Assembly (NCBI RefSeq): GCF_000833025.1
Contig: NZ_CP010817.1
Span: forward strand, 1 to 64,000
Direction: 5' to 3'
Origin: Myroides profundi
Lineage (GTDB): Bacteria; Bacteroidota; Bacteroidia; Flavobacteriales; Flavobacteriaceae
DNA: 64,000 nt
Shown: in pieces, positions 46,809 through 55,866 of the stretch
Numbering within the stretch: position 1 is the first letter of the stretch
How the letters are laid out: each line of letters opens with the position of its first letter
The notes under the pieces: model-generated
The model's input: the letters and a program-made list of their open reading frames with translations, nothing else
The model's database searches: none
What the model was told of the DNA's origin: nothing
Program-made: the position numbers and the translations under genes

Positions 46809-48503
46809 TTAAGATTCACAACTGCTACATGTCACTAGGTTCGTTACCATCTCTTTAGATACACTCTGACTACGTTGGTAGTATAGTGTTTTAACTCCTA
46901 GTTTCCATGCTTCGATCATTAGGTTGTTTACTTCCTTAATCGGTAGAGCAGAAGGGATGTTTAGGTTTAAGCTTTGTGCTTGGTCTACGTACTTCTGTCT
47001 TACAGCAGCTTGTTGTATGATTTCAAGTTGACTGATTTCTTTGAATGTCTTGAATACTGCTTTTTCTTCTTCAGTAAGACCTTCTATCTGTTGTACACTA
47101 CCACCATTAAGCATAATAGTTCTCCATGTCTCTTCGTTGTCTAGACCTTTTTCTTCTAGTAACTTCGTTAGGTATTTATTCTTACGCATGAAGTTTCCTT
47201 TAGATAGTCCTGCTTTATAGTAGTTACTACTAAAAGGTTCTATCCCTGGAGATGTCTGTCCTAAGATAGCAGATGATGAGGTAGTCGGAGCGATAGCCAT
47301 AGTAGTCGTGTTACGTCTACCATATCCTTTCATGATCTCTGGTTCACCATAGATACGTGCTAATTCTTGAGACGCTTTGTCTGCTTTAGCGCTAATGTTA
47401 TCAAATATCTGATTTGTTAGCATTTTAGCTTGTAGTCCTTCGAATGGGATCATATTCTTCTGTAGGTATGAGTGCCATCCTAGTACTCCTAATCCTAAAG
47501 CTCTATGACGTTTAGCAAAACGATTAGCAGCAGCTAAATAGTAGTTTCCTTCTGTTTTTTCTATAAACTCTTGAAGTACTGCGTCTAGGAAGTAGATCGC
47601 TAGTTTAACAGCCTCTGTGTCTTTCCACTCGTCGTATAACTCTAAATTCATAGAAGATAAACAACAGATGAACGATTCGTCATCAGAAGAAGGTAGCATA
47701 ATCTCAGAACAAAGGTTACTTGCGTTCACACGCATATTAAGATCTTTGTATACTTGTGGTTTATGCCCATTCACGTTATCAGAGAAGAATAAGTATGGCA
47801 TACCTTTTTGTTGGCGACTCTCTAGTACTTTAGCCCATAATTGTCTCTTCTCTCTATCCCCATCTATCATCTCTTGCATCCAGTAGTCTGGTATACATAC
47901 TCCATAGAATAGGTTCTGAATAGGGTTACCGATATTTTTTATATTTAAGAATTCTTCACAGTCAGGATGGTCTATGTCTAAGTATGCTGCAAAAGCACCT
48001 CTACGCACACCTCCTTGTGATATCGTGTCCATCGCTGTATCGAACAACTTCATAAAGCTTACAGCACCACTACTCTTACCATTATCTGTTACAGCACTAC
48101 CTCTCTCGCGAAGTGCTCCAAAGTAACCTGACGTACCACCACCAATTTTGGTTTGCATAATTACTTCACCAAGCTTGTGTGTGATTCCTTCTATACCATC
48201 AGGAATATGTACGTTAAAACAAGAAATAGGTAGACCTCTCTCTGTACCCATATTAGCCCAGATAGGAGAGCTTAGACTCATCCATCCACGTTCTATCATC
48301 TCTTGGAATGATTCTTTTAATTCGGGTTTATACAGTCTTCTGGCAGCAGCTGATGCGATACGGTCGATAGCACCTTCTACTGTTTCTCCTTTAAGCAAGT
48401 ATCCTCTATTAAGGATCTGTTCACTTTCGGAGTTTTTCCACCAAAGTTTTTCTGTTAGGTTATCGTTGTCTTCTGTCAATAATGGTAATGAGAAATTGTT
48501 CAT
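46809..48503 (-). CDS. nrdA: class I ribonucleoside-diphosphate reductase, alpha subunit
   Basis: A 564-residue catalytic subunit that reduces ribonucleotides to deoxyribonucleotides. Redox cysteines are visible: PISCFNVHI (first Cys of the pair), the thiyl-radical site NLCSEIMLPS, the second Cys in ICCLSSMNL, and the C-terminal TCSSCES swinging pair. MAIAPTTSSSAILGQTSPGIEP is the usual loop. It is much shorter than E. coli NrdA because the N-terminal ATP-cone is missing: the protein opens within the catalytic core. Gene order is nrdB then nrdA, 39 bases apart. Confidence 0.95.
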   Translation of the reverse strand: MNNFSLPLLTEDNDNLTEKLWWKNSESEQILNRGYLLKGETVEGAIDRIASAAARRLYKPELKESFQEMIERGWMSLSSPIWANMGTERGLPISCFNVHIPDGIEGITHKLGEVIMQTKIGGGTSGYFGALRERGSAVTDNGKSSGAVSFMKLFDTAMDTISQGGVRRGAFAAYLDIDHPDCEEFLNIKNIGNPIQNLFYGVCIPDYWMQEMIDGDREKRQLWAKVLESRQQKGMPYLFFSDNVNGHKPQVYKDLNMRVNASNLCSEIMLPSSDDESFICCLSSMNLELYDEWKDTEAVKLAIYFLDAVLQEFIEKTEGNYYLAAANRFAKRHRALGLGVLGWHSYLQKNMIPFEGLQAKMLTNQIFDNISAKADKASQELARIYGEPEIMKGYGRRNTTTMAIAPTTSSSAILGQTSPGIEPFSSNYYKAGLSKGNFMRKNKYLTKLLEEKGLDNEETWRTIMLNGGSVQQIEGLTEEEKAVFKTFKEISQLEIIQQAAVRQKYVDQAQSLNLNIPSALPIKEVNNLMIEAWKLGVKTLYYQRSQSVSKEMVTNLVTCSSCES

Positions 48504-48542
48504 AGAATTCTTTTAGGTTTTTTTGATAGTGAATTTTTTGGT

Positions 48543-49520
48543 TTAGAATAGGTCGTCTGCAGAGAAACTCTTATCGTGCTTAGTGTAGTCAACAGGTCTC
48601 TTAGCGAAGAAATCATCTAAACTGTTTGCGAACACTTCTTCTTCGAACCAAGCCATTGGTTTGTATTGTTCGTGGGTGATATTAAAGACCTTTTTAAGGC
48701 CAATCTTTTGCATACTTTCGTCTACTCTGAACTTCATGAAGTTTAATAGATCTGCTTTGTTTACCGTTTCTATTTCTCCTGTGCTGAAGATCCAGTCTAA
48801 GATTCTACTTTCGATCTCGATAGATTTATGGATTACTTCATTCACATGATTGATTAACTCATCATCAAAGAAGTCTGGGAACTCGTCTCTAATCACATTA
48901 ACGATATAGATACCTGCGTTAGCGTGTACTTGCTCGTCTACAGATGTCCATGCAATGATATTGCTAACATTCTTCATTAGTCCTTTAAAACGAGTAAAAG
49001 ATAAGATGATGGCGAACTGGCTGAACAGAGATACGTTCTCAATCAATAAAGAGAATAAGATAAGAGATACTACATACTTTTTGCGGTCAGTATAGTTACC
49101 AGAGTTCTCTAATACTTCTGATAAGTATTCTACTCTTTCTTTAATAACAGGTACAGTTAATAAGTTCTCAAACTCGTCATTATATCCTAATACATCTAAT
49201 AATCTAGAATATGCTTCTGAGTGTCTAAACTCACATTCTGCAAATGTACTTCCTAGTCCATTAAATTCTGGTTTAGGGAAGTGTAAGTATAGGTTTCCCC
49301 AAAAGGTCTTAACTGCAACTTCTATCTGAGCAATAGCTAATAAACTGTGCTTGATAGCTAGTTGTTCTTCTTTCGTTAAGTGTGAGTGGAAATCTTGTGT
49401 ATCTGCTGTGAAGTCAACTTCACTATGTACCCAAAATGATTTATTAATTGCATCTGTGAATTGGTATATTCCAGGATACTCAAACGGTTTGTAGTTTACT
49501 CTTTTATCAAAAATCGACAT
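48543..49520 (-). CDS. nrdB: class I ribonucleotide reductase, beta (radical-generating) subunit
   Basis: A 325-residue ferritin-like subunit. Metal ligands are recognisable in ECEFRHSEAYSRLL (Glu and His of helix C, with Tyr at the position of the radical tyrosine), in the later SLLIENVSLFSQF and in WTSVDEQVHANAG. The C-terminal tail DKSFSADDLF would dock to NrdA. It lacks an N-terminal ATP-cone. The closest characterised relative I know in this phylum, Flavobacterium johnsoniae NrdB, is a class Id enzyme with a dimanganese cofactor and an unoxidised Tyr. A class Id assignment here is inference. Confidence 0.93.
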   Translation of the reverse strand: MSIFDKRVNYKPFEYPGIYQFTDAINKSFWVHSEVDFTADTQDFHSHLTKEEQLAIKHSLLAIAQIEVAVKTFWGNLYLHFPKPEFNGLGSTFAECEFRHSEAYSRLLDVLGYNDEFENLLTVPVIKERVEYLSEVLENSGNYTDRKKYVVSLILFSLLIENVSLFSQFAIILSFTRFKGLMKNVSNIIAWTSVDEQVHANAGIYIVNVIRDEFPDFFDDELINHVNEVIHKSIEIESRILDWIFSTGEIETVNKADLLNFMKFRVDESMQKIGLKKVFNITHEQYKPMAWFEEEVFANSLDDFFAKRPVDYTKHDKSFSADDLF

Positions 49521-49920
49521 AGCTTAATTTTATTAGATTATATAATTAGGACAACCTTCTTCTAGTCAAAACGTCAAGTGAGTGTACTTTTTAAAAGTGA
49601 TGAACACTTGTGAACACTGCGATAGCCTTGTGTGTAAGTAGATAAGATTGACGAAGTTATCTTAGCTAATTTACTGTTTACTAATAACTAAATCAATAGA
49701 AAATGTTTGAAAATCATAATTAGTTATTAAACATCTGTTGATAACTATTATTTGTTGAAATGTTGTGATTGTCGATTTTATGGTGATATCATTTGAGAGA
49801 AGGTCTATTGTGAGGATATTGTCTTAATGCCATTTTGTTATTCCTAGTTTTTACAGAATAGTCTTAAAAAATATGTAATTATCTATTTCTGTTGAATAGA
49901 AGGGCACCTACTGAAAATAA
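49521..49920. other. nrdBA upstream region with one DnaA-box-like site
   Basis: About 400 bases without a gene between nrdB and the heme operon. TGTTGATAA, the 9-mer repeated at the origin, occurs once (49736-49744). Near 49600-49618 the direct repeat GAACACTT-GTGAACACTG is seen. A classic NrdR box was not recognised. Confidence 0.4.
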
Positions 49921-49950
49921 AAAAAGTGGAAGGTATGCCTTCCACTTTTT
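49921..49950 (-). terminator. terminator of the hmu operon
   Basis: AAAAAGTGGAAGG, loop, CCTTCCACTTTTT followed by T on the minus strand. Confidence 0.88.
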
Positions 49951-49956
49951 AGTATA

Positions 49957-50997
49957 TTAAGCTAGTTTAGCAACTAGTTCTCTCCATTGTTCTAATTCTG
50001 GTATTCCTGGTTTTCTCTTACCAAAGAATTGGACGATGATTTCGCCAATCTCGTTGAATACTTCTACAGAAGTTACGATACCATCTTCTGTAGGTTTGCG
50101 CACTATCCATGTCTGTGCTATCTTATCCATATCTAGGTGCATATTGAAGTCTGGGTCTAGTACATTGTACCAGTTTTGATGCCACATCGTTCTTTTTACC
50201 TCACCTGTGTGGATCTGGATATTACCTTTATTCCCTACAAAGACCATAATAGGCGTCTGAGCTTCTGAAGCACCTTCTAACAAGGTTACGATAGCATCTT
50301 TAGTAATCTGCTTAGCGTAGTACTCCTCTGGAGCTAATCTTAATGCTTGGGTACGAGTTAGGTTGTATTTCTTTAATAGTGAAAAGAAGTTATGTGTATC
50401 TTTTAGTTCTTTCCACTCTGTTCTGAATCCTTCTACATCTATCTCTTCATCTAGTCTTTCGTCTAGATTATGTAAGTAAGGTTCTGTTGTTTCTTCAGTT
50501 GATTGGTTCTCTGAAGTATATTTTTTTACTAATGCGTGGAATGCTTCTTCGTTGCTCTGAGGTACTAAATAAATCTTGTGAATAGCTTCACCGTCTTTAC
50601 CAAAGAACTGTAAACTCATTCTGTCTTTATCTCCTGCTTTCTCTACTACTGCGAATACTTTCTTCCAGTGGCTTAAGAATATTCTTAGGTCTATATCAGG
50701 ATTAACGAATAGACCAGCGTGAGGGCTACTAAAATCAGGGTTAGCATACACACCTTTTCTCTCGTGTACACATTCGTCATTACGTGTTAGTGCCATTACT
50801 TTTCCTAATGTTTCTACCTCAGATAGTATTGCTTCAAACTCAGGTTTTAATCTTGTAACAGATTCTCCTATTTGTGTAGCAAGTAGTTCCATTTCACTAG
50901 CGTTAAGTTCTTTGGCTGCATTGCGTATTCTAATATGTGGATTGGTCACCTTTAGAGCGTCCCAACGTTCTTTTAATGTTTGTGTGCTTGTACTCAT
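49957..50997 (-). CDS. hmuS: hemin-degrading/heme transfer factor HmuS
   Basis: A 346-residue cytoplasmic protein made of two tandem HemS-type repeats. The first opens LKERWDALKVTNPHIRIRNAAKELNASEMELLATQIG, and the second EGFRTEWKELKDTHNFFSLLKKYNLTRTQALRLAP. This family receives imported heme and releases iron or passes heme on. The likely axial His of the C-terminal repeat is in NIQIHTGEVKRTMWHQNWYNVLD. It is the last gene of the hmuTUVS operon. Confidence 0.92.
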   Translation of the reverse strand: MSTSTQTLKERWDALKVTNPHIRIRNAAKELNASEMELLATQIGESVTRLKPEFEAILSEVETLGKVMALTRNDECVHERKGVYANPDFSSPHAGLFVNPDIDLRIFLSHWKKVFAVVEKAGDKDRMSLQFFGKDGEAIHKIYLVPQSNEEAFHALVKKYTSENQSTEETTEPYLHNLDERLDEEIDVEGFRTEWKELKDTHNFFSLLKKYNLTRTQALRLAPEEYYAKQITKDAIVTLLEGASEAQTPIMVFVGNKGNIQIHTGEVKRTMWHQNWYNVLDPDFNMHLDMDKIAQTWIVRKPTEDGIVTSVEVFNEIGEIIVQFFGKRKPGIPELEQWRELVAKLA

Positions 50998-51008
50998 AAT
51001 TGTTGTTT

Positions 51009-51785
51009 TTAGATACCAAATATTATTAAAGGATTATTGCTAACAGGGTTTTTAGTTACCACACATGGGAAGTTATATACCTCAGAGATGATCTCTTGAG
51101 TTAATACTTCTGCAGGTGTGTCATAGATTACCTTTTTTCCCTTTTGTAGCAAGAGTATTTTATCAGCATACTGTGCTGCTAAATTTAGATCATGTATTAC
51201 TACGATAGCTGTATTTCCTTTAGACGTGAATTCTTTAATGATGTCCATGATACGATGCTGATGTAGTACATCTAGATTGTTCAATGGTTCGTCTAAGAAT
51301 AACAGCTTATTCTCAACATTATTGTTTAACTGTGATAATACTCTAGCTAAGTGGACACGTTGTTTCTCCCCTCCTGATAGATGATTATACTCTCTGTGCT
51401 GTAGTGGACAGATATCTATACAGTCCATACTCTGCTGTACTGCTGTCTTGTCTTCTTCTGTAGGGATGTGGTCAAAATAAGGATATCTACCCATCATAAC
51501 TACATCTTCTACGTTTAGGGGGATATCTCCATTGTGATGTTGTGAAAACTTAGCTTTGTGTTTAGGTAGTTCTTTCGTACACCATTTAGGGTATTCACAT
51601 GATTTCAATAGAACCTTGTTTCCCTTTTCGTGTAATTCATCAGCAAGTATACTTAAGAATGTAGACTTACCTGCTCCATTAGGACCTAATATCGCAATAA
51701 ACTCACCTTCTTTACATTCGAAGTCTATATCGTTGATGATATAATTTCCTTTTGCTAAATAGTTTATTTTAAAAGCTTCAATCAT
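51009..51785 (-). CDS. hmuV: heme ABC transporter ATP-binding protein HmuV
   Basis: A 258-residue ABC ATPase. Walker [10 protein letters not shown] is near residues 35-43, signature LSGGEKQRVHLARVL about 135-149, Walker B LLFLDEPLNNLD. It energises the HmuU permease; the FhuC/HmuV-type N-terminus and context support heme as substrate. There are 2 bases between it and hmuU, so translation is coupled. Confidence 0.94.
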   Translation of the reverse strand: MIEAFKINYLAKGNYIINDIDFECKEGEFIAILGPNGAGKSTFLSILADELHEKGNKVLLKSCEYPKWCTKELPKHKAKFSQHHNGDIPLNVEDVVMMGRYPYFDHIPTEEDKTAVQQSMDCIDICPLQHREYNHLSGGEKQRVHLARVLSQLNNNVENKLLFLDEPLNNLDVLHQHRIMDIIKEFTSKGNTAIVVIHDLNLAAQYADKILLLQKGKKVIYDTPAEVLTQEIISEVYNFPCVVTKNPVSNNPLIIFGI

Positions 51786-51787
51786 AA

Positions 51788-52819
51788 TTAGAGTGATTTT
51801 TTAAACTTGATTAATATAGCAATAAATACTGGTGCTCCCATAATCGAAGTAAGAATACCTATCGGAATCTCTGAAGGAGGCACAAGTGTTCTGCTTATCG
51901 TATCTGCAACTAATAATAGTATACTACCACATAGTGTAGACAGGGGTAGAATAAAGTAATAGTTTGATTTAAAAACAAGTCTAAGTATATACGGAACTAT
52001 TAATCCTACGAATCCTATAGTCCCAGTGAATGCTACTATTGTACCTACCATAAGGGCAGATAATAGTACTATTTTTTTCTTTGTTTTCTCTACTGGTATT
52101 CCTAAGTGTGTTGCATCTCGTTCTCCTAGCATCATCGCATTTAAAGCTTTTCCCTTGTTGATTAACAAGGTTATAGATACTAGTATGACTACTGCAAGGA
52201 TACTAACTTTAGTCCAAGTCGCCCCTGCTAAGCTACCTAAGGTCCAGAATGTTAAGTTTCTCAATTCTTCATCACTTGATAAGTAAGTCAGCAAGCCTGT
52301 CGCAGCACCTGTTAGTGATGTAATAGCTACCCCTGATAATAGTAAGACACTGATATTCGTCTTACCTGCGGTGGTAGACATTTTATACACAAAAGTCATC
52401 GTGACAATAGCTCCTATAAAGCTCATGATACTCAATAATGAGTAGTGTACAGCTTCTGGGATCAAGGATTTAATATGAGATCCTAAAACAATAGTAACTG
52501 CTGCAAATAATACAGAGCCAGCTGTAATACCTATAAGATCAGGTGAGGCAAGGGGATTCTTAAACATCCCTTGAAGAGTTGTTCCGGCAAGAGATAGTCC
52601 AGCGCCAGTTAAGATTGCCATTAGAACTCTGGGAAGTCGGACATCAAAAAATACATAATAGTCGCTTGGATTTACCTCTTGCTTAGTGAACAATATTTGG
52701 TATAAAGTCTGGAGTGATCCAGACTCAAATTGATAAACTCCTATGAATATAGACGCAATGGCTATTACAATTAAGATAACAGATAATACTATTGCGTAAA
52801 AAGAGAGTTTGGTTTTCAT
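51788..52819 (-). CDS. hmuU: heme ABC transporter permease HmuU
   Basis: A 343-residue FecCD-family permease with about nine hydrophobic segments. Family motifs are RLPRVLMAILTGAGLSLAGTTLQGMFKNPLASPDLIGITAG (about 62-102) and LGIPVEKTK near 245. GLIVPYILRLVFKSNYYFILPLSTLCGSILLLVADTISRTLVPPSEIPIGILTSIMGAPVFI, the C-terminal hallmark, follows. It lies 6 bases after hmuT. Confidence 0.94.
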   Translation of the reverse strand: MKTKLSFYAIVLSVILIVIAIASIFIGVYQFESGSLQTLYQILFTKQEVNPSDYYVFFDVRLPRVLMAILTGAGLSLAGTTLQGMFKNPLASPDLIGITAGSVLFAAVTIVLGSHIKSLIPEAVHYSLLSIMSFIGAIVTMTFVYKMSTTAGKTNISVLLLSGVAITSLTGAATGLLTYLSSDEELRNLTFWTLGSLAGATWTKVSILAVVILVSITLLINKGKALNAMMLGERDATHLGIPVEKTKKKIVLLSALMVGTIVAFTGTIGFVGLIVPYILRLVFKSNYYFILPLSTLCGSILLLVADTISRTLVPPSEIPIGILTSIMGAPVFIAILIKFKKSL

Positions 52820-52825
52820 TATAAT

Positions 52826-53683
52826 TTATTCAGATAGTAATTGATTTAATTCTTTCGCTGCTTGACCTACTCTTGGACCAAATCCACTTAATAATAAGCC
52901 ATCCATTGCAATTACTTTTTTGTTTTTACCTGCGTTAGTTTTGTTGATACCATCGATTTTTAATACTCCATCGATACCTCCCATACTTTGTAATCCTGTT
53001 GTGAACATTAGGATGTAGTCTGGGTTACTGTTTAGTAATGATTCTGGTGTAAGAGGTTTGAAATCCTCAAATTCTGTTACAGCATTTTGTGCTCCAGCGA
53101 TTTTAACAATACTGTTTACTGGTGTTTTGTCTCCTGCTACTAGTAATGTTGCAGCTCCACGAGCATAGATGAACAATACCTTAGGTTTGTTTTCAAATGA
53201 AGGAAGACCTTGTAAATCTTGATCTATTTTGTCTAGAAGTGGTTGGTAGTTTTCATTGTTTAATGACTGAGCTACTGTTTTTATTAATGTCTTTGTTCCT
53301 TCTAAAGAGAACTCTTGTTTAATAACTTCTAAGCGTATTTTTGTTTTTTCTAATTGACTTTTAAAGTCATCATTAAGGTCTTTTTCTGTAGCATATATAA
53401 TCGTTGGTTTTAACGCCATAATGCTTTCGATAGATATTTTAGAAGTATGTCCTAGATCTTGTGCTGTTGTTTTAATGTCCTCAGGATAAGTACTAGTTAC
53501 ATCTACTGCTATTATATTTTCTTTTTCTCCAAGAGCAACAAGTGTTTCTGTAATTGCTCCATTTAGAGAAATAATTCTTTCTTTTACTTGAGCCGTTTCA
53601 ACTGGTGTAGACTCTTGTTCTTTTTTAGAATTACAGCTCATCATTGCTGTAACGATTAGGAATAAAGCTGTTAGTTTTTTCAT
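52826..53683 (-). CDS. hmuT: heme-binding lipoprotein HmuT
   Basis: A 285-residue periplasmic-binding protein of cluster A-type (TroA/BtuF-like helical-backbone) fold. The lipoprotein signal ends MMSC (Cys17), anchoring it in the membrane. The opening RIISLNGAITETLVALGEKENIIAVDVTSTYPEDIKTTAQDLGH is the HmuT-type signature. It delivers heme to HmuU. It is the first gene of the leftward operon, with a near-perfect promoter and a palindromic operator upstream. Confidence 0.92.
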   Translation of the reverse strand: MKKLTALFLIVTAMMSCNSKKEQESTPVETAQVKERIISLNGAITETLVALGEKENIIAVDVTSTYPEDIKTTAQDLGHTSKISIESIMALKPTIIYATEKDLNDDFKSQLEKTKIRLEVIKQEFSLEGTKTLIKTVAQSLNNENYQPLLDKIDQDLQGLPSFENKPKVLFIYARGAATLLVAGDKTPVNSIVKIAGAQNAVTEFEDFKPLTPESLLNSNPDYILMFTTGLQSMGGIDGVLKIDGINKTNAGKNKKVIAMDGLLLSGFGPRVGQAAKELNQLLSE

Positions 53684-53718
53684 TTGAGTTGTTTATTTGA
53701 AATAGTTCTAAATTATGG

Positions 53719-53750
53719 CAAAAATAGAATCTTTTTTACGCGTTACAAAA
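53719..53750 (-). promoter_or_regulatory. hmuT promoter
   Basis: On the minus strand TTTTG (53750-53746), a 19-base spacer, then TATTTTTG (53726-53719): an essentially perfect Bacteroidota promoter, about 35 bases before the hmuT start. Confidence 0.75.
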
Positions 53751-53753
53751 CAT

Positions 53754-53772
53754 ATTTAGATTAATTTTAAAT
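53754..53772. promoter_or_regulatory. palindromic candidate iron operator between hmuT and sufS
   Basis: ATTTAGATTAATTTTAAAT is a 19-bp imperfect palindrome (ATTTAnAnTnAnTnTAAAT), and the overlapping ATTAATTT-T-AAATTAAT (53760-53776) is a perfect 8+1+8 palindrome. It sits right behind the hmuT -33 element and upstream of the sufS promoter, the position expected for a Fur-type regulator of heme uptake and Fe-S assembly. The identity of the regulator is inference. Confidence 0.5.
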
Positions 53773-53804
53773 TAATATTTAGTAGGCTAAAGTATAGTTA
53801 TCCT

Positions 53805-53824
53805 TATCTTTGCTTTTACATTTG
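53805..53824 (+). promoter_or_regulatory. sufS promoter (two overlapping -7 elements)
   Basis: TATCTTTG (53805-53812) and TACATTTG (53817-53824) both match TAnnTTTG, 47 and 35 bases before the sufS start. For the first, TTTAG at 53778 stands at a plausible -33 distance. Confidence 0.5.
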
Positions 53825-53859
53825 CATACTAAAGAAGTATGACGAGTATTTTTAATTAA

Positions 53860-55086
53860 ATGAAAAGTAATATGTTAGATATAAAGGAGGTACGTAAGAA
53901 TTTTCCAATTCTTACTCAATCAGTAAATGGCAAGCCTTTAGTTTATTTTGACAACGCAGCTACTGCACAAAAGCCAAAAGTGGTAGAGGATGCAATTGTT
54001 AAATATTACGAAACTATCAATGCAAATATTCATAGAGGTGTGCATACGCTTAGCCAATTGGCTACGGATGCGTATGAGGAAGCTCGTAAAAAAGTACAAG
54101 CTCATGTGAATGCTAAGCATGATTATGAAGTACTGTTTACAGCAGGGACTACGTTTGGAATAAATTTGGTGGCAAGTGGTTTTGGTAGTCTACTTAAGGA
54201 AGGTGATGAGGTGCTTATCTCAGCTATGGAGCACCATTCTAATATTGTGCCATGGCAGTTCGCTTGTGAACGTTCAGGAGCTACATTGAAAGTTATTCCA
54301 ATGAATCAGGATGGTGATTTAATTATGGAAGAATTTGATAAGCTATTAAATTCTAATACAAAAGTAGTAGCTGTAACCCATATTTCTAATGCGCTAGGAA
54401 CTATTAACCCAATTAAGGAAATTATAGCTAAAGCACATCAAGTAGGAGCTGCTGTCTTAATCGATGGTGCTCAAGCAACACCGCATATTAAACCTGATGT
54501 ACAAGACCTAGATTGTGATTTCTATGTGTTTTCAGGCCATAAGGTGTGTGGACCTACAGGAACTGGTGTTCTTTATGGAAAAGAAGAGTGGTTAAATAAA
54601 TTACCACCTTATCAAGGAGGAGGAGAGATGATCAAGACGGTTACTTTTGAGAAAACAACATATGCATGTCTACCACATAAATTTGAGGCAGGTACACCAA
54701 ATATTGCTGGAGGAATTGTATTAGGAGTTGCTTTAGATTATTTAAACGGAATAGGCTTTGATAAAATAGCTGCTTATGAGCACGAACTTTTAGAGTATGG
54801 AACGAAGCGTTTATCTGAAATAGAAGGGCTTAAAATATATGGAACTGCCAAAGAGAAGACTTCTGTGATTTCTTTTAACCTAGAAGGTATTCATCCTTAT
54901 GATGTAGGAGTTATCGTAGATAAACTTGGTGTAGCAGTTCGTACAGGACATCATTGTACTCAACCAATCATGGACTTTTTTGGTATTCCTGGTACGATTA
55001 GAGCTTCATTTGCTTTCTATAATACAAAAGAGGAAATCGATGTGTTAGTAGAAGCTGTGAAGAAAGCACAAATGATGTTATCATAA
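53860..55086 (+). CDS. sufS: cysteine desulfurase SufS
   Basis: A 408-residue PLP enzyme that takes sulfur from cysteine for Fe-S cluster assembly. PLP lysine Lys228 is in FSGHKVCGPTG, and catalytic Cys366 is in RTGHHCTQP on a short loop, as in group II (SufS) desulfurases. An alternative Met at position 5 would hardly change the protein. It heads sufS-sufE-sufT-DUF2480, separate from sufABCD 8 kb away, and is divergent from the heme operon. Confidence 0.95.
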   Translation: MKSNMLDIKEVRKNFPILTQSVNGKPLVYFDNAATAQKPKVVEDAIVKYYETINANIHRGVHTLSQLATDAYEEARKKVQAHVNAKHDYEVLFTAGTTFGINLVASGFGSLLKEGDEVLISAMEHHSNIVPWQFACERSGATLKVIPMNQDGDLIMEEFDKLLNSNTKVVAVTHISNALGTINPIKEIIAKAHQVGAAVLIDGAQATPHIKPDVQDLDCDFYVFSGHKVCGPTGTGVLYGKEEWLNKLPPYQGGGEMIKTVTFEKTTYACLPHKFEAGTPNIAGGIVLGVALDYLNGIGFDKIAAYEHELLEYGTKRLSEIEGLKIYGTAKEKTSVISFNLEGIHPYDVGVIVDKLGVAVRTGHHCTQPIMDFFGIPGTIRASFAFYNTKEEIDVLVEAVKKAQMMLS

Positions 55087-55112
55087 TAAGTAAATAAAGA
55101 AAATATAACGAT

Positions 55113-55532
55113 ATGACAATTAAAGAAATTCAAGAAGAGATAATTGACGATTTTTCAATGTTCGACGATTGGATGCAACGTTATGAATATATTATTGAAT
55201 TAGGAAAAAGCCTTCCGTTAATCGACCCTCAGTATCAAGTAGAAGAGAACTTGATTAAAGGATGTCAATCACAAGTGTGGTTGTATGCTGAGTTACAAGA
55301 TGGCAAGGTCGTTTTTACGGCAAATAGTGATGCTATTTTGACTAAAGGAATTATTGCTATTTTGATTCGAGTGTTTTCAGGACAGAGAACAGAAGATATC
55401 CTAAATGCAGATATGTCTTTTATTGACGAGATAGGTCTAAAAGAACATTTGTCTCCGACTAGAGCAAATGGATTAGTTTCAATGATCAAACAAATTAAAA
55501 TGTATGCTTTAGCTTATCAAGCTAAACAATAA
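55113..55532 (+). CDS. sufE: sulfur acceptor protein SufE
   Basis: A 139-residue partner that accepts persulfide from SufS. The family motif LIKGCQSQVWL has the acceptor Cys at about residue 51. The MFDDWMQRYEYIIELGKSLP opening is characteristic. It lies 26 bases after sufS in the same operon. Confidence 0.95.
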   Translation: MTIKEIQEEIIDDFSMFDDWMQRYEYIIELGKSLPLIDPQYQVEENLIKGCQSQVWLYAELQDGKVVFTANSDAILTKGIIAILIRVFSGQRTEDILNADMSFIDEIGLKEHLSPTRANGLVSMIKQIKMYALAYQAKQ

Positions 55533-55543
55533 ATTTATAGAAT

Positions 55544-55864
55544 ATGGAAGAAGTAGATGTACAACAATTAGGGGAGAATATAGTTAAGGTTCTTAAAACT
55601 ATTTATGACCCAGAGATTCCTGTAGATATATATGAGTTAGGATTGATTTATGATGTTTTTGTTAATGAAAATTACGACGTTAAGATTTTAATGACATTAA
55701 CTTCACCTAACTGTCCTGTAGCAGAGACTCTACCAATGGAGGTAGAGGAGAAGGTAAGATCAATAGACAATGTAAAAAGTGTTGAGATTGAATTAACTTT
55801 TGAGCCATCTTGGACAAAAGATTTAATGAGTGAAGAGGCTAAATTAGAGTTAGGAATGCTTTAA
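55544..55864 (+). CDS. SufT-like MIP18/DUF59 Fe-S maturation protein
   Basis: A 106-residue protein of the MIP18 (DUF59) family. DPEIPVDIYELGLIYDV opens the domain at about residues 22-38, and MTLTSPNCPVAETLPMEVEEKV carries the single conserved Cys. These small proteins help insert Fe-S clusters into targets and are common in suf operons, where the name SufT is used. It has an 11-base gap from sufE and a 2-base gap to the next gene. Confidence 0.9.
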   Translation: MEEVDVQQLGENIVKVLKTIYDPEIPVDIYELGLIYDVFVNENYDVKILMTLTSPNCPVAETLPMEVEEKVRSIDNVKSVEIELTFEPSWTKDLMSEEAKLELGML

Positions 55865-55866
55865 TT

